61,436 bases of DNA. Origin: Methylacidiphilales bacterium. Lineage in GTDB: Bacteria; Verrucomicrobiota; Verrucomicrobiia; Methylacidiphilales; UBA1321. This document shows, piece after piece, positions 1 through 8,900 of this stretch. The DNA is taken from the NCBI GenBank assembly GCA_021272165.1, contig JAJSLK010000075.1, positions 1-61,436 on the forward strand. Reading direction: 5' to 3'. Under the pieces are notes generated by a model. It was not told the origin of the DNA and did no database searches. It was given only the letters and a program-made list of their open reading frames with translations. Numbering within the stretch: the first letter of the stretch is position 1; the number at the start of each line of letters is the position of its first letter. The position numbers and the translations under genes are program-made.

Positions 1-220
1 TATCGTCTGAAACCCCCACAAAATTGAAGGAGACACCGGTTGCGGTCAAATCGCGATACAGGGGGTCGCGATAGCCAGCTGCCGAATCGGTGAAAAAATC
101 GACGCCATCGGTGATGGAATCACCTAATGGCATAATGGTCAAAGCCTCTGCTACGCTTTGGCAAAGCAGTAATAAGGACAAGGCGGCCCAGATGACAATG
201 AATGATTTGAAGGAAGTCAT
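1..220 (-). CDS. SGNH/GDSL-family hydrolase, 5' part only
   Basis: The reverse strand from ATG at 220 reads a hydrophobic signal peptide (about residues 5-25) and then the motif IMPLGDSITDG, which is block I of SGNH/GDSL esterases with the catalytic Ser in GDS. The gene runs off the left edge after about 73 codons, so blocks II-V cannot be checked. The family contains secreted esterases and carbohydrate deacetylases; export plus the many glycoside hydrolases nearby suggest a polysaccharide-modifying role, but that is inference. The A-rich leader before the ATG has no strong Shine-Dalgarno. Confidence 0.8.
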   Translation of the reverse strand, partial: MTSFKSFIVIWAALSLLLLCQSVAEALTIMPLGDSITDGVDFFTDSAAGYRDPLYRDLTATGVSFNFVGVSDD

Positions 221-445
221 ATTTTTCACTTTCGTTCCGATATAGAGGTTATTCTCCGCTGGACAGGCATAACATTGGGGATCCGTTTTGCAATCCCAAG
301 CCGACTGTTCCTAGGGCGTGAATTTATTGTAACAGACTCTTTCTCGACAATGAGAGCTCTTGCTCACGTGAAGTAAAGTGAGCCAGGGGTGAAACGAGGC
401 GTCATAAACCTCATACCTTTGCAAAACGAAATGTTCCTCTGGAAG

Positions 446-480
446 ACCCGTTGCTTCAGCTTATTAGCTAAGTAACGGGT
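446..480. other. long imperfect hairpin
   Basis: ACCCGTT (446-452) pairs with AACGGGT (474-480), and the inner arms CTT-c-AGCT (454-461) and AGCT-AAG (466-472) pair with one bulge, leaving a small TATT loop. There is no T-run on either side, so it does not look like a factor-independent terminator. It may be an RNA structure or a degenerate mobile-element end. Confidence 0.4.
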
Positions 481-514
481 AAAGAAAGGTGATCTTACCT
501 TATGTCAGGTAGAG

Positions 515-541
515 CAAAAACCTCGGCGCAAGCTCCGAGAT
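515..541 (-). terminator. factor-independent terminator of the lacI-type gene
   Basis: Read on the minus strand, CTCGG (539-535), an 8-base loop and CCGAG (526-522) are followed by G and a run of five T. It lies about 90 bases beyond the stop of the LacI regulator. The flanking A5/T5 make it potentially bidirectional. Confidence 0.6.
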
Positions 542-630
542 TTTTGAGATAGCCGCCGCTGTCCCAGTGGCGGTGGCTTCCCGAACCGTTCCTTCGATCT
601 ACCGCCGACAGGGAGGGCGGCAACTGAGAG

Positions 631-1719
631 TTAAGCGGCGCACAGCGCGGATTCACGCACTTTGAGCTTGGGGGCAAGCAGGGTGGAACCGGGGCGCCAT
701 ATGCCGGGTACGAACGTGGTGGACGCAACTTCGGGAATGCCGTATTGGCGATGCTCCATGAGGGAGACCAGTTTTTCAGCAGCGACACGACCCACTTCCC
801 TTTTGTTGGCATAAACGCCCGCCCAGTCGATCACGTCATCGTCGGTCGCAATGTGGACGATGCCAACTTCGCGTGGCACCGAAAATCCGGCTTTCTTGAC
901 CCACTGGACCAGCAGATTGTTGGCTCCAATGATCACGTCGGGACGTTCTTTTTTTATCCAGGCCGGAAACAGCCGCTCATCCTCGTAGGGTCCCACATGG
1001 CCCATAAAGAGCGGCTCGACGCGGCGGGATTTTGGCAGCGTCTGGTTGAAATATGAAATCATAAAGCGGATGCCGTGCCGGGAGAAACGATCGGCTTCCT
1101 CCGTTAAACTCACCCCGATGCGCCGGTAGCCAAAACGTTTTACCATTTTAAGCGCCAGCCCAAAGTTGAAGACAATATCGGTCGCGACGCGGTGAAGCGG
1201 CGGGGCCATGAGTCCCTCGCCAATCGAAACAGCCGCCAGTTCGTCCCATTTCAGGCGAATATGTTTGCAGGGACCCGTAATGAAGACGCCGGAAATACGT
1301 TGATAATTGATCGTCTGCGCCAGACGCCGCATGGTGAAGCCGGGGGTCCTCGTCCATATCTCTTCGATTCTGTAGCCCAGTGTCTGCAAACATTTTTGAG
1401 CCCCCTCCCGATAAGGGGCCAGGTAGCTATGCTGCTTCCACGCGTCCTTTTCACGCTCCGAGTTCAACCAGACGACCGGCAGCAGGTCCTTATTGATGGT
1501 TTGACGAATGCCGGCCATTCGCGTGGACAGACGCGGATCCGGGAAATAACCCAAGCGCTCGGCAATCTGAAGTACCTGCCGGCGCGTTTTCTCACTGACA
1601 CCGGGAAGGTTGCGCAGGGCGCAGCCCGCCGAAGTGGTGGAAATACCAGCGATTCGAGCGATGTCGCCCAAGCTGATTTTATTTGGCTTTGTCTCTCGCG
1701 TCGAATTTTCCGACTTCAT
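631..1719 (-). CDS. LacI-family transcriptional regulator
   Basis: A 362-residue protein with a LacI helix-turn-helix at about residues 16-65 (ISLGDIARIAGISTTSAG, then ALRNLPGVSEKTRRQVL) and a periplasmic-binding-protein-like effector domain to about residue 345. LacI members bind palindromic operators and release them when a sugar or derivative binds. It lies upstream of and co-oriented with the SGNH hydrolase at the window edge, separated from it by a terminator, so it may control other genes. The DNA-binding half fits the family; the hinge (PDPRLSTRM) departs from the usual NPxAR. Upstream palindrome 1767-1783 is a candidate autoregulatory operator. Ligand unknown. Confidence 0.9.
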   Translation of the reverse strand: MKSENSTRETKPNKISLGDIARIAGISTTSAGCALRNLPGVSEKTRRQVLQIAERLGYFPDPRLSTRMAGIRQTINKDLLPVVWLNSEREKDAWKQHSYLAPYREGAQKCLQTLGYRIEEIWTRTPGFTMRRLAQTINYQRISGVFITGPCKHIRLKWDELAAVSIGEGLMAPPLHRVATDIVFNFGLALKMVKRFGYRRIGVSLTEEADRFSRHGIRFMISYFNQTLPKSRRVEPLFMGHVGPYEDERLFPAWIKKERPDVIIGANNLLVQWVKKAGFSVPREVGIVHIATDDDVIDWAGVYANKREVGRVAAEKLVSLMEHRQYGIPEVASTTFVPGIWRPGSTLLAPKLKVRESALCAA

Positions 1720-1766
1720 AGAGATCAGATTTTCTTCGTTGGAAAATGGAGGTACTTAATCAGATC

Positions 1767-1783
1767 GTTTTAGAATTTAAAAC
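1767..1783. promoter_or_regulatory. candidate operator upstream of the LacI regulator
   Basis: GTTTTA-GAATT-TAAAAC: six-base perfect arms around a five-base centre, 48 bases upstream of the regulator's ATG. Size and position suit a LacI-type operator, but no second copy was seen in the window, so this is a suggestion only. Confidence 0.35.
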
Positions 1784-1988
1784 CAGATAAACGCGATCAT
1801 AGCTTTTTAGGTTGAGTTTGTCCATGACGAGGTGATCCAGCTTCTCTACTAGTCCAGAACGAAGTGTCAGGTTTGCGGTTAAGTTTCGAGGGTAACAGGG
1901 GCTAGAACTCAAGCTTTTGGCATAAAGAGCCCGTAGGATGAGTGGATCCGAGAATTTCCAGCAGAGCCTGGGCTGGAGTCGATTTGGC

Positions 1989-2005
1989 GCCGATTCCAAA
2001 TCGGC
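1989..2005 (-). terminator. hairpin just after PBP1A stop
   Basis: GCCGATT and AATCGGC separated by a 3-base loop, nine bases beyond the PBP1A stop codon on the minus strand. There is no T-tract, so it may be a weak or factor-dependent terminator or a 3'-end stabilising hairpin. Confidence 0.4.
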
Positions 2006-2013
2006 TCTGAGGA

Positions 2014-4110
2014 TCAGCGGAAAATATCGAGAAAGCGGTCGATGAAGCCGCGGGCGGGCGGATTATTATTTTCATTTTCCCCGGTCTCGCTGGGCGACTC
2101 CTGATCGAGCAACTGATGCTGGTCGGGCGTGAGGTAATAGCGCTCGCCGCGGCCGAAGAAATCGCCGCCGACATTGTAATATTGAAGGCCGCCGGGTATG
2201 GGGAAATCGACCATCTGGTAGTGTCCCTGCGCCTGCTTCATGACGTTGGCCCAGACCGGGAGCGCAACCGTGGCCGCGTAACCGCCGGGCATGATTTCGC
2301 GGGGCTGGTCGTAACCGATCCAGACGCCGGCAACGAGATGGCTGGTGAAGCCGACGAACCAGGTGTCCTTGTAGTCGTTGGTCGTGCCGGTCTTGCCGGC
2401 GGCGGGGGCAGTGAAGCGGTATTCCTGCCGGACCGGCGTGCCCGTGCCGAAATCGAGAACGTTCTGCAGCATGCCGGCGACCTGCCGCGCAACCTGTGGC
2501 GTGAAGACGCGGTGCCCCTCGGGCTGGAACTGATAGATGACGCGATCGTGGTCGTCCTTCACCTGAACGACAATGTGTTGGCGAACCCAGACGCCCTGGT
2601 CAGCGAAGGTGGCATAGACACCGGTGAGTTCGTTGAGGCTGATGTCGCAGGCGCCGAGATAGCTCGCGCGATAAGGCGGAATATCGGTCGTGATGCCGCA
2701 CCGGTGGGCGTAACTGTTGAGCAGACCGGAACCGACGATGTCTCCCATGCGTTCCGCGGAATAGTCATCGGATTTGACCAGGGCGTCATTGATACGCAGG
2801 GACGTTTTGGTTTCGCCATCGTCAGAGGGAATGGGGCCGGTCGAGGCGAGATTGAAGGGGGTCGCGTCGATCAGGCTGGCAGGGCAATAACCCTTTTCGG
2901 CAAAGGCGGTGGCGTAAATCAGGGGCTTGATGGTCGAACCGATCTGGCGGCGGGCCTGCATGGCGCGGTTATACTGGCTGAGAGCGAAATCGCGCGAACC
3001 GACGACGGCACGGATCGAGCCCGTGGCCGGGTCCATGGCAAAGAAGGCGCCTTCGAGGATATCCGTGTCGGGTAAACCAGTGTTGGGATCGCCAAAGCCA
3101 TTGGGGTGACTTTCACCCTTGGAAGACTCGATTTGATTGATGCGGGCGGCGAGAGCACCTTCGGCAATCGATTGCAGGTGGGGATCGATGGTGGTGAAAA
3201 TCTTCAGGCCACCCTGCTGGATGGTGTCGGAATCGAGCATCTGCTCGAGCTGGCGGCGGACCTCGCTGGTGGCAAAGCCCCCGCCGAAATCGGGACGAGG
3301 CCGCAAAGCCAGCGGGGCCTTCTGCGCCTTGTCGGCATCGGCCTGCGTAATGTAGCCGGCCTTGACCATGCGGAGGAGGGCGCGGTCACGGGCAGCGCGG
3401 GCGGCGTTAATGTCCTTCCAGGGCGAGGAGGCGTTGGGACTGGAGATCATGCCGGCGAGGAGAGCGCACTGGGCAAGGTTGAGCTGGTGCGCGGAAACAC
3501 CGAAGAAGGCATAGGCGGTGGTCTCGGCGCCGTAGAGGCCCTGGCCGAAATAAATCCGGTCGAGGTAATAGCGGAGAATCTGTTCCTTGGTGTAGGACTG
3601 CTCGATGCGGTGGGCGAGGAAGATTTCGAGGAACTTGCGGTCGTAGGTGCGCTCGAGCCGGCCGATGCTGTTGCGGGCGAGCTGCTGCGTGATTGTGCTG
3701 CCGCCCTGCCGCGAACCGTGGCCGATAAAATTGGAAACCCCGGCCCGCGCCATGCCGATGATGTCGATGCCGCCGTGCGAGTAAAAGCGGCGGTCCTCCG
3801 TGGCGACGACCGCCTCGCCGAGAAGCTTGGGCACGGGTTGATCAGGCGGCAGCGCAATGCGGTTTTCGTCAAAGAAACGGCTGAAGGGATGGCCCTGGTA
3901 ATCGTAGAGGATGGAGGCCTTCGGCATTTCGCGGATGATGTTGATGTCGATCAATCCGGCGCGGGCGCTGTAGTAGGCGTAGACAAGAACAACCACGCTG
4001 ATGCCGGTGATGAGCACGCCGGCCAGAACCCAGGTGAAGATGGTCGATTTGGGCCGGCGACGGCGCGGCACTTTGGAGTGGCTAATCAGTCCCGGCTTAA
4101 AATCACTCAT
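2014..4110 (-). CDS. class A penicillin-binding protein 1A (bifunctional transglycosylase/transpeptidase)
   Basis: A 698-residue inner-membrane enzyme that polymerises lipid II and cross-links peptidoglycan. It has a basic N-terminus, one membrane anchor (about 26-48), and a GT51 domain with EDRRFYSHGG (Glu105 is the expected catalytic base) and GGSTITQQLARN (136-147). The transpeptidase domain has the SxxK motif GSTIKP (Ser392) and the KTGT motif (573-576). The usual SxN motif reads S-D-D at 447-449, a departure noted in the findings. The C-terminal tail is Asn/Glu-rich and probably disordered. It starts 36 bases after the DUF2127 gene, so the two are probably co-transcribed. Confidence 0.95.
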   Translation of the reverse strand: MSDFKPGLISHSKVPRRRRPKSTIFTWVLAGVLITGISVVVLVYAYYSARAGLIDINIIREMPKASILYDYQGHPFSRFFDENRIALPPDQPVPKLLGEAVVATEDRRFYSHGGIDIIGMARAGVSNFIGHGSRQGGSTITQQLARNSIGRLERTYDRKFLEIFLAHRIEQSYTKEQILRYYLDRIYFGQGLYGAETTAYAFFGVSAHQLNLAQCALLAGMISSPNASSPWKDINAARAARDRALLRMVKAGYITQADADKAQKAPLALRPRPDFGGGFATSEVRRQLEQMLDSDTIQQGGLKIFTTIDPHLQSIAEGALAARINQIESSKGESHPNGFGDPNTGLPDTDILEGAFFAMDPATGSIRAVVGSRDFALSQYNRAMQARRQIGSTIKPLIYATAFAEKGYCPASLIDATPFNLASTGPIPSDDGETKTSLRINDALVKSDDYSAERMGDIVGSGLLNSYAHRCGITTDIPPYRASYLGACDISLNELTGVYATFADQGVWVRQHIVVQVKDDHDRVIYQFQPEGHRVFTPQVARQVAGMLQNVLDFGTGTPVRQEYRFTAPAAGKTGTTNDYKDTWFVGFTSHLVAGVWIGYDQPREIMPGGYAATVALPVWANVMKQAQGHYQMVDFPIPGGLQYYNVGGDFFGRGERYYLTPDQHQLLDQESPSETGENENNNPPARGFIDRFLDIFR

Positions 4111-4146
4111 AAGAGATGGTCTGACCGCGTCGGGGCTGCGCCACAG

Positions 4147-4716
4147 TTACGGAACTTCGGTCGGAATGACTTTCGAAACGGAGGAAGGCGGCGCGGCCGG
4201 AGAGTTTTTTTTCGCAGGCTGTTCCCCGACCTTTTCATTGCGGGCATCAAGCATGAGCCGGTGGACCAGGTAACCGACGATGAGGAGATTGCCCGCGACG
4301 ATAAGGAATTTCCACCAGACCACGCGGACGAAAATTTCGTAAATTTCAAAAGGCAGAAAGGAGCCGGTGACAATGACAACCATGTACTCGGCCCAGCGTT
4401 TGCGCAGATAGAGGCCGATCCCTTCGGCTAAAAAAAGCGCGGCGTAGAAAAAGGCGGCGTAACCAAAAAAAGCGAGCCTGTGGGACGTGATGTTCTGCGC
4501 CTGGTCGAGGAACCAGTCGACGATGTGGCTTTCCGGGTTGATGTGGTAGGGAACAATGAAGTAATCGTTCAAAAATTGAACAATGTTGTGGTGGCGCAAC
4601 CGCAGGAGACCGAAGCCGACGGCGATGAAGAAGAGGGCATGGATGAGCTTGTAAATCGCGATGACGCGAAGGATGAAATCCTCCCATGGGGCAACTTTGG
4701 AGACAGGGGGACTCAT
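4147..4716 (-). CDS. DUF2127-like multi-pass membrane protein
   Basis: A 189-residue protein with about four hydrophobic segments (roughly 18-38, 77-98, 108-128, 135-153) and a polar tail. The pattern RVIAIYKLIHALFFI near the N-terminus and LFLAEGIGLYLRKRWAEY in the middle match DUF2127, a membrane family of unknown function. It is upstream of PBP1A in the same direction, with a 36-base gap, suggesting an operon. No enzymatic motif can be seen. Confidence 0.8.
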   Translation of the reverse strand: MSPPVSKVAPWEDFILRVIAIYKLIHALFFIAVGFGLLRLRHHNIVQFLNDYFIVPYHINPESHIVDWFLDQAQNITSHRLAFFGYAAFFYAALFLAEGIGLYLRKRWAEYMVVIVTGSFLPFEIYEIFVRVVWWKFLIVAGNLLIVGYLVHRLMLDARNEKVGEQPAKKNSPAAPPSSVSKVIPTEVP

Positions 4717-4899
4717 GGTTACCTTTTTGACGCAACATGATGGCTCGGAGTTCGATCAAAAACCTCGCATTAATCAAGGTCACTGAACAAACACCGCTGC
4801 CATAGGTACATCCATCATGCCGCGACCGATGGGAAAAGCGCGACAACTTTTGTAAAAATTTCGCGATGGCCTCTTCGCACAACTGTGTTTAGTTGGGTC

Positions 4900-6831
4900 A
4901 TGGCCCAGGCCGAAACGGAGACATCGGAGTGGCTCGAAGCTGACGGACTCGGCGGTTTTGCCAGCGGAACGATTTCGACCATTCGGACCCGGCGTTATCA
5001 TGCGCTGCTACTGGCGGCGACCGAGCCCCCCGCCGGACGGATGGTGCTGGTGAATGGTTTCGACGCGGAAGTCGAGACATCCGCGGGAACCTTGGCGTTA
5101 ACAACCCAACGTTATGCGCCTGATGTGAACCATCCTGATGGCGTGACGCGAATGGAGCATTTCTCGCCCGATCCGTGGCCGCAATGGAGTTTCGCCCTGC
5201 CCAACGGAAAAATCGTGTTCGAGCTTTTTGTGCCGCGTGAGATTCCCGCCGTCGTTTTGCGCTGGTCGCGATCGGGCCAAGGCGCAGCGCCGCTGAAGTT
5301 GCGCATGCGCCCCTTTTTTTCGGGCCGGGACTTTCACGCCACCCATCACGAAAACCCGGCTTTTCGTTTCGATCCGGAAAATCTCCCCTTCGGTCAACGC
5401 TGGCAATTTTACGATGGCGTACCGAAGGTCACCGCGCTGCACAACGGCGATTATCGTCATGAACCGTGCTGGTACCGAAATTTTTTCTACGAGGAAGAAG
5501 CCAACCGCGGCTTGGATGCAACGGAAGACCTGGCCGCGCCGGGCATCCTGGAATTCGATCTCACCGCGGGCCAGGCGGTCGTGATTTTTGCGGCGGAAAC
5601 ACCGGGGAATCCATTGCCGGAATTCACCGGCGTGCCGGAATTGGCGGAGGCTCTCGCGAACACGGAACGGACTCGCCGCGCGGTATTCAGCTCCCCTCGC
5701 CTTCGCGCGGCGGACGCCTATCTGGTACGGCGGGGCACGGGGCGGACAATCATCGCCGGCTATCCCTGGTTCGGAGACTGGGGCCGCGACACGTTCATCG
5801 CGCTGCGCGGCCTTTGTCTCGCGACCGGCCGGCTGCCGGAAGCGCGCGACATCCTCACCGCGTGGGCCGGAGCTGTTTCGGAAGGGATGATGCCCAACCG
5901 TTTTCCTGACCGGGGCGACCAGCCCGAGTACAACTCGGCCGACGCCTCGCTCTGGTATGTCATCGCGGTGCACGAGTTTCTCGAATCGGCGAAGGCCGAT
6001 CCCTCGCTGCCGGTCGAAATCGATGTCTTGCTTGCCAGCGTCGAGGCGATCCTGACCGGCTACTGGCACGGCACACGGTACGGCATCAGGGGCAGTCCGG
6101 ACGGGTTGCTGGCCTGCGGCGTACCGGGCGTGCAATTGACCTGGATGGACGCGAAGATCGGCGACCGGGTAGTGACACCACGCATCGGCAAGCCGGTGGA
6201 GATTGAGGCGCTATGGCTGAATGCGCTGGCGTGCGCTAGTCATTACAATCCCGCCTGGGACCCGATTTTCCAACGAGGCTTGACCGCCTTTCAAAGCCGG
6301 TTCTGGAACGAGGAGCGCAGCTGCCTTTTTGATGTGGTCGACGCCGATCATCAGCCGGGAAAAACCGACGAAAAACTTCGGCCTAATCAGATTTTTGCTG
6401 TTGGCGGGCTGCCGTTGATGTTGATCCAGGGAGACCATGCCGCGCGGCTGCTCCAGACCGTGCAGGATCATCTTTGGACGCCGATGGGTTTGCGCTCCTT
6501 GGCCCCGGGTGAGGAAGGTTATACCTCCCATTATGAAGGCGCTCCAGAGCAGCGGGACTCGGCCTATCACCAGGGTGCCGTCTGGCCCTGGCTGGCCGGG
6601 CCGTTCATCGAGGCATGGATTCGGGTGAAAGGACAGTCGCCGCAGGCCAAAGCCGAGGCGACCCGGTTGTTTCTAACCCCGCAGCTCGCCCGGCTCGACC
6701 TGCCGGGCCTTCACCACGTGCCGGAAATTGCCGAGACCGAACCGCCTTTCACCGCGCGGGGCTGCCCTTTCCAGGCTTGGTCCGTGGGCGAGATCATCCG
6801 GATCGAACGGCTGATCGGAGGATCAGGATGA
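4900..6831 (+). CDS. amylo-alpha-1,6-glucosidase / glycogen debranching enzyme
   Basis: About 643 residues. The N-terminus (EWLEADGLGGFASGTIS, then RTRRYHALLLAA) is the conserved opening of archaeal/bacterial type debranching enzymes, and the C-terminal (alpha/alpha)6 barrel has AGYPWFGDWGRDTFIALRG, the catalytic-region signature of the GDE_C family. It hydrolyses alpha-1,6 branches in glycogen or related alpha-glucan, most likely in the cytosol. The ATG at 4900 was preferred; an in-frame GTG at 4885 adds five residues, and neither has a good Shine-Dalgarno. It stands alone and is divergent from the PBP1A pair. Confidence 0.9.
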   Translation: MAQAETETSEWLEADGLGGFASGTISTIRTRRYHALLLAATEPPAGRMVLVNGFDAEVETSAGTLALTTQRYAPDVNHPDGVTRMEHFSPDPWPQWSFALPNGKIVFELFVPREIPAVVLRWSRSGQGAAPLKLRMRPFFSGRDFHATHHENPAFRFDPENLPFGQRWQFYDGVPKVTALHNGDYRHEPCWYRNFFYEEEANRGLDATEDLAAPGILEFDLTAGQAVVIFAAETPGNPLPEFTGVPELAEALANTERTRRAVFSSPRLRAADAYLVRRGTGRTIIAGYPWFGDWGRDTFIALRGLCLATGRLPEARDILTAWAGAVSEGMMPNRFPDRGDQPEYNSADASLWYVIAVHEFLESAKADPSLPVEIDVLLASVEAILTGYWHGTRYGIRGSPDGLLACGVPGVQLTWMDAKIGDRVVTPRIGKPVEIEALWLNALACASHYNPAWDPIFQRGLTAFQSRFWNEERSCLFDVVDADHQPGKTDEKLRPNQIFAVGGLPLMLIQGDHAARLLQTVQDHLWTPMGLRSLAPGEEGYTSHYEGAPEQRDSAYHQGAVWPWLAGPFIEAWIRVKGQSPQAKAEATRLFLTPQLARLDLPGLHHVPEIAETEPPFTARGCPFQAWSVGEIIRIERLIGGSG

Positions 6832-6969
6832 TGAAGCGTTCTCGGCTGCCCACGAAGATAATTCCCGTTTTCACAGGCACGGTAACCCAAAGAGCCGATC
6901 AAACGTCTAAATGAGCTAAAGACACCTTTCCCAACGCCGAAAATAGGTTATGGTGGGAGTAGGGAGCGT

Positions 6970-7689
6970 ATGAGAATTATTATTACGTCCGGGCCGAGTT
7001 ACGAACCTCTCGACAAGGTGCGGCGGCTGAGTAATTTTTCGACCGGGGAGCTCGGGACGATGCTGGCGGAGGGTTTCGCCAATGCGGGCCATATGGTGAT
7101 TTGTTTCCGCGGTACGGCCTCGACTTTTGCCGCGCCTCTTTGGCCGGTGGAAGTCATTCCATTTACGACCAACGACGATCTCGAAGAAGGTTTGCAACGG
7201 CTACCTTTTCGCGAGGAGGTAAATATCGTTTTTCACGCAGCGGCTCTTTGCGATTTTCGCGTGGGAGCGGTGGTTAACGAGAAGGGCGAGCCGGTCCCGC
7301 GGGGGAAGATGCCAAGCCGGGACGGAAAGCTGACCGTTACCCTCGAGCCTGCGCCGAAGCTTATTGCCTCGTTGCGGCGCCTTTTCCCCACCAGCCTGCT
7401 GGTTGGATGGAAATACGAGATTGAAGGAACTGCCAACGAAGTCCGCGCCAGGGGCCGGCAACAGATCGAGGAATGCCTGACGGATGCATGCGTGCTGAAC
7501 GGGCAGGCTTACGGGCCTGGCTTTGGAATCATGACCAGGTCCGGCGAGCAGACCCATCTGCCCGACAAGAAGGCACTTTGCCGTTTCCTGATCGACTGGG
7601 CGGACCGGATGCCGATCAATCCACCCAAGCCGGGGCAGGAGAGCTTTCACCCGCTGGCAACCTTTATGCCGCTCTCGCCTTTTATTTAA
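6970..7689 (+). CDS. coaB: phosphopantothenate-cysteine ligase-like flavoprotein (CoaB domain)
   Basis: A 239-residue protein opening with IIITSGPSYEPLDKVRRLSN, the nucleotide-binding start of CoaB, followed by STGELG, FHAAALCDFRV and KLIASLRRLFPTSLLVGWK. CoaB joins 4'-phosphopantothenate to cysteine in CoA synthesis. It carries only this domain; bacteria more often have a fused CoaBC, so a separate decarboxylase would be needed elsewhere. The start follows GGAG at short spacing. A role in CoA synthesis is likely from the family but not proven. Confidence 0.75.
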   Translation: MRIIITSGPSYEPLDKVRRLSNFSTGELGTMLAEGFANAGHMVICFRGTASTFAAPLWPVEVIPFTTNDDLEEGLQRLPFREEVNIVFHAAALCDFRVGAVVNEKGEPVPRGKMPSRDGKLTVTLEPAPKLIASLRRLFPTSLLVGWKYEIEGTANEVRARGRQQIEECLTDACVLNGQAYGPGFGIMTRSGEQTHLPDKKALCRFLIDWADRMPINPPKPGQESFHPLATFMPLSPFI

Positions 7690-7698
7690 GGCGATTCC

Positions 7699-8748
7699 CT
7701 ACAGATTAGGCTCCGCGACGGGCGCATGTTGCGGAACGGAGTCCGATGTATCCCGGCTGAACCAGGCGACCGCCTCGCGGATGTTTTCCTCGATCGACTG
7801 GATCGGCGCCCAATTGAGTTCCTGTCGCGTCCGGGAATTGTCGAAAAACTGGATGCGCCGCGACTGGCAGGCTGACTCGAGACAAATACGCGCGCCAACG
7901 CTGCGGGGATTGAGGAGATCGATCGCCTCTCCCGCCATGCCGAGCAGGGCGATCATCGTGCCAGGAAGGCAAATGGAGGGCGCTTTGAGGCCGGTTTCGC
8001 GGGCGAGCAAATCGAGAAATTCCTTAAGCCAGAGGTTCTCATGGCAAAGGAGGTAACGAGCACCGGGGCGGCCCACTTCCGCCACCCGGCGCAGGCCGCG
8101 GCTAAGATCGCCGACGCCGATGAAGTTGAGGCCGGTGCGGCAGGAAAAGGGAAAACGGCGCGCGAGAAAATCGCGGATGATGCAGCCGGTGGGGGTGGGT
8201 GCTTCGTCACCCCAGCCGATGGGGCAGGTCGTGCTCGCAATGGTGACGGGCAGGCCTTTCCGCGCCCAGTCGAGTGCGCGTTGCTCGGCGTGCCACTTGG
8301 ATGATTTGTAAGAACAAAGGCGTTGGGGCTGGTCGGGAAAATCATTTTCGTTAAGCGGCGACGCGGCGGAAACAACGCCTTCCCTTTTGCTCAAGACGCC
8401 ACAGGAACTAAGATGGATGATTTTCCCGATGCCCGCTGTGGCGGCGATCTTCAGCAGATTCTCGGTGCCCTCGACATTGATGCGCCAGAGCTCGCGACGA
8501 TGGCGCAGGCCGAAGCGATAGATGCCGCCGATGTGATAAACGATCTCGCGGTCGCGACAGAGCTTCTCCAACAACTCGGGCCGGCCGAGATCGCCCACCA
8601 TGATCTCCACGCTGTCGCCGAAAAGCATCTGGGCCTTGTCCCGGCTGCGCGCCAGGATGCGCACCTCATGGCCGGAGGCAGCAAGGTCACGGGTCAATTG
8701 CCGCCCAATAAAGCCGGTCGCACCCGTGATGAGGACTCGAGAACCCAT
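7699..8748 (-). CDS. NAD(P)-dependent sugar epimerase/dehydratase (SDR, HpnA/dihydroflavonol-reductase type)
   Basis: From ATG 8748 the protein (349 residues) begins GSRVLITGATGFIGRQ, the Rossmann GxxGxxG of extended SDRs; an upstream in-frame ATG at 8784 adds 12 residues that do not fit the family. The catalytic YxxxK appears as YKSSK, preceded by HLSSCGVL. The overall layout resembles hopanoid-associated sugar epimerases and dihydroflavonol-4-reductase-like enzymes. The substrate cannot be told from sequence. It converges with coaB, their ends being 9 bases apart. Confidence 0.85.
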   Translation of the reverse strand: MGSRVLITGATGFIGRQLTRDLAASGHEVRILARSRDKAQMLFGDSVEIMVGDLGRPELLEKLCRDREIVYHIGGIYRFGLRHRRELWRINVEGTENLLKIAATAGIGKIIHLSSCGVLSKREGVVSAASPLNENDFPDQPQRLCSYKSSKWHAEQRALDWARKGLPVTIASTTCPIGWGDEAPTPTGCIIRDFLARRFPFSCRTGLNFIGVGDLSRGLRRVAEVGRPGARYLLCHENLWLKEFLDLLARETGLKAPSICLPGTMIALLGMAGEAIDLLNPRSVGARICLESACQSRRIQFFDNSRTRQELNWAPIQSIEENIREAVAWFSRDTSDSVPQHAPVAEPNL

Positions 8749-8841
8749 GGCAGAAGGAACATAACCTAGCAAGTGCGGTGCCACGGAGCTTTTTATGCTT
8801 TATCGCATTTAACGGGACGAACCTCCAAACGAGTCTGAAAA

Positions 8842-8878
8842 TTAAAAAGCGCCCGGCTTTTGACCGGGCGCTTATCAT
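8842..8878 (-). terminator. strong factor-independent terminator after the sulfate-binding protein gene
   Basis: GCGCCCGG and CCGGGCGC form a perfect 8-bp stem with a 7-base loop, followed on the minus strand by TTTTTAATTTTC. It lies about 30 bases after the stop of the gene at 8901-9917 and is one of the clearest terminators in the window. Confidence 0.9.
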
Positions 8879-8900
8879 TCGGAAAAATAAACGGACCAAT

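Larger units (their letters stand above)
221..630. other. intergenic region with three hairpins
   Basis: About 410 bases without a convincing gene. It holds a long hairpin at 446-480, a terminator at 515-541 and a GC-rich hairpin at 552-577 (GCCGCCGCT pairing with GGCGGTGGC, loop of 8, with G-U pairs). The left part (221-440) presumably carries the promoter of the SGNH gene, but no clear -35/-10 pair could be defined. Confidence 0.5.

Noticed and set aside
3106..4431. 441-codon plus-strand open frame opposite PBP1A
   Set aside because: Antisense to strong GT51 motifs, Gly/Asp-rich composition without domains; a shadow of the real minus-strand gene.
5098..6135. 345-codon minus-strand frame opposite the debranching enzyme
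   Set aside because: Overlaps well-conserved coding sequence on the other strand; Arg-rich shadow composition.
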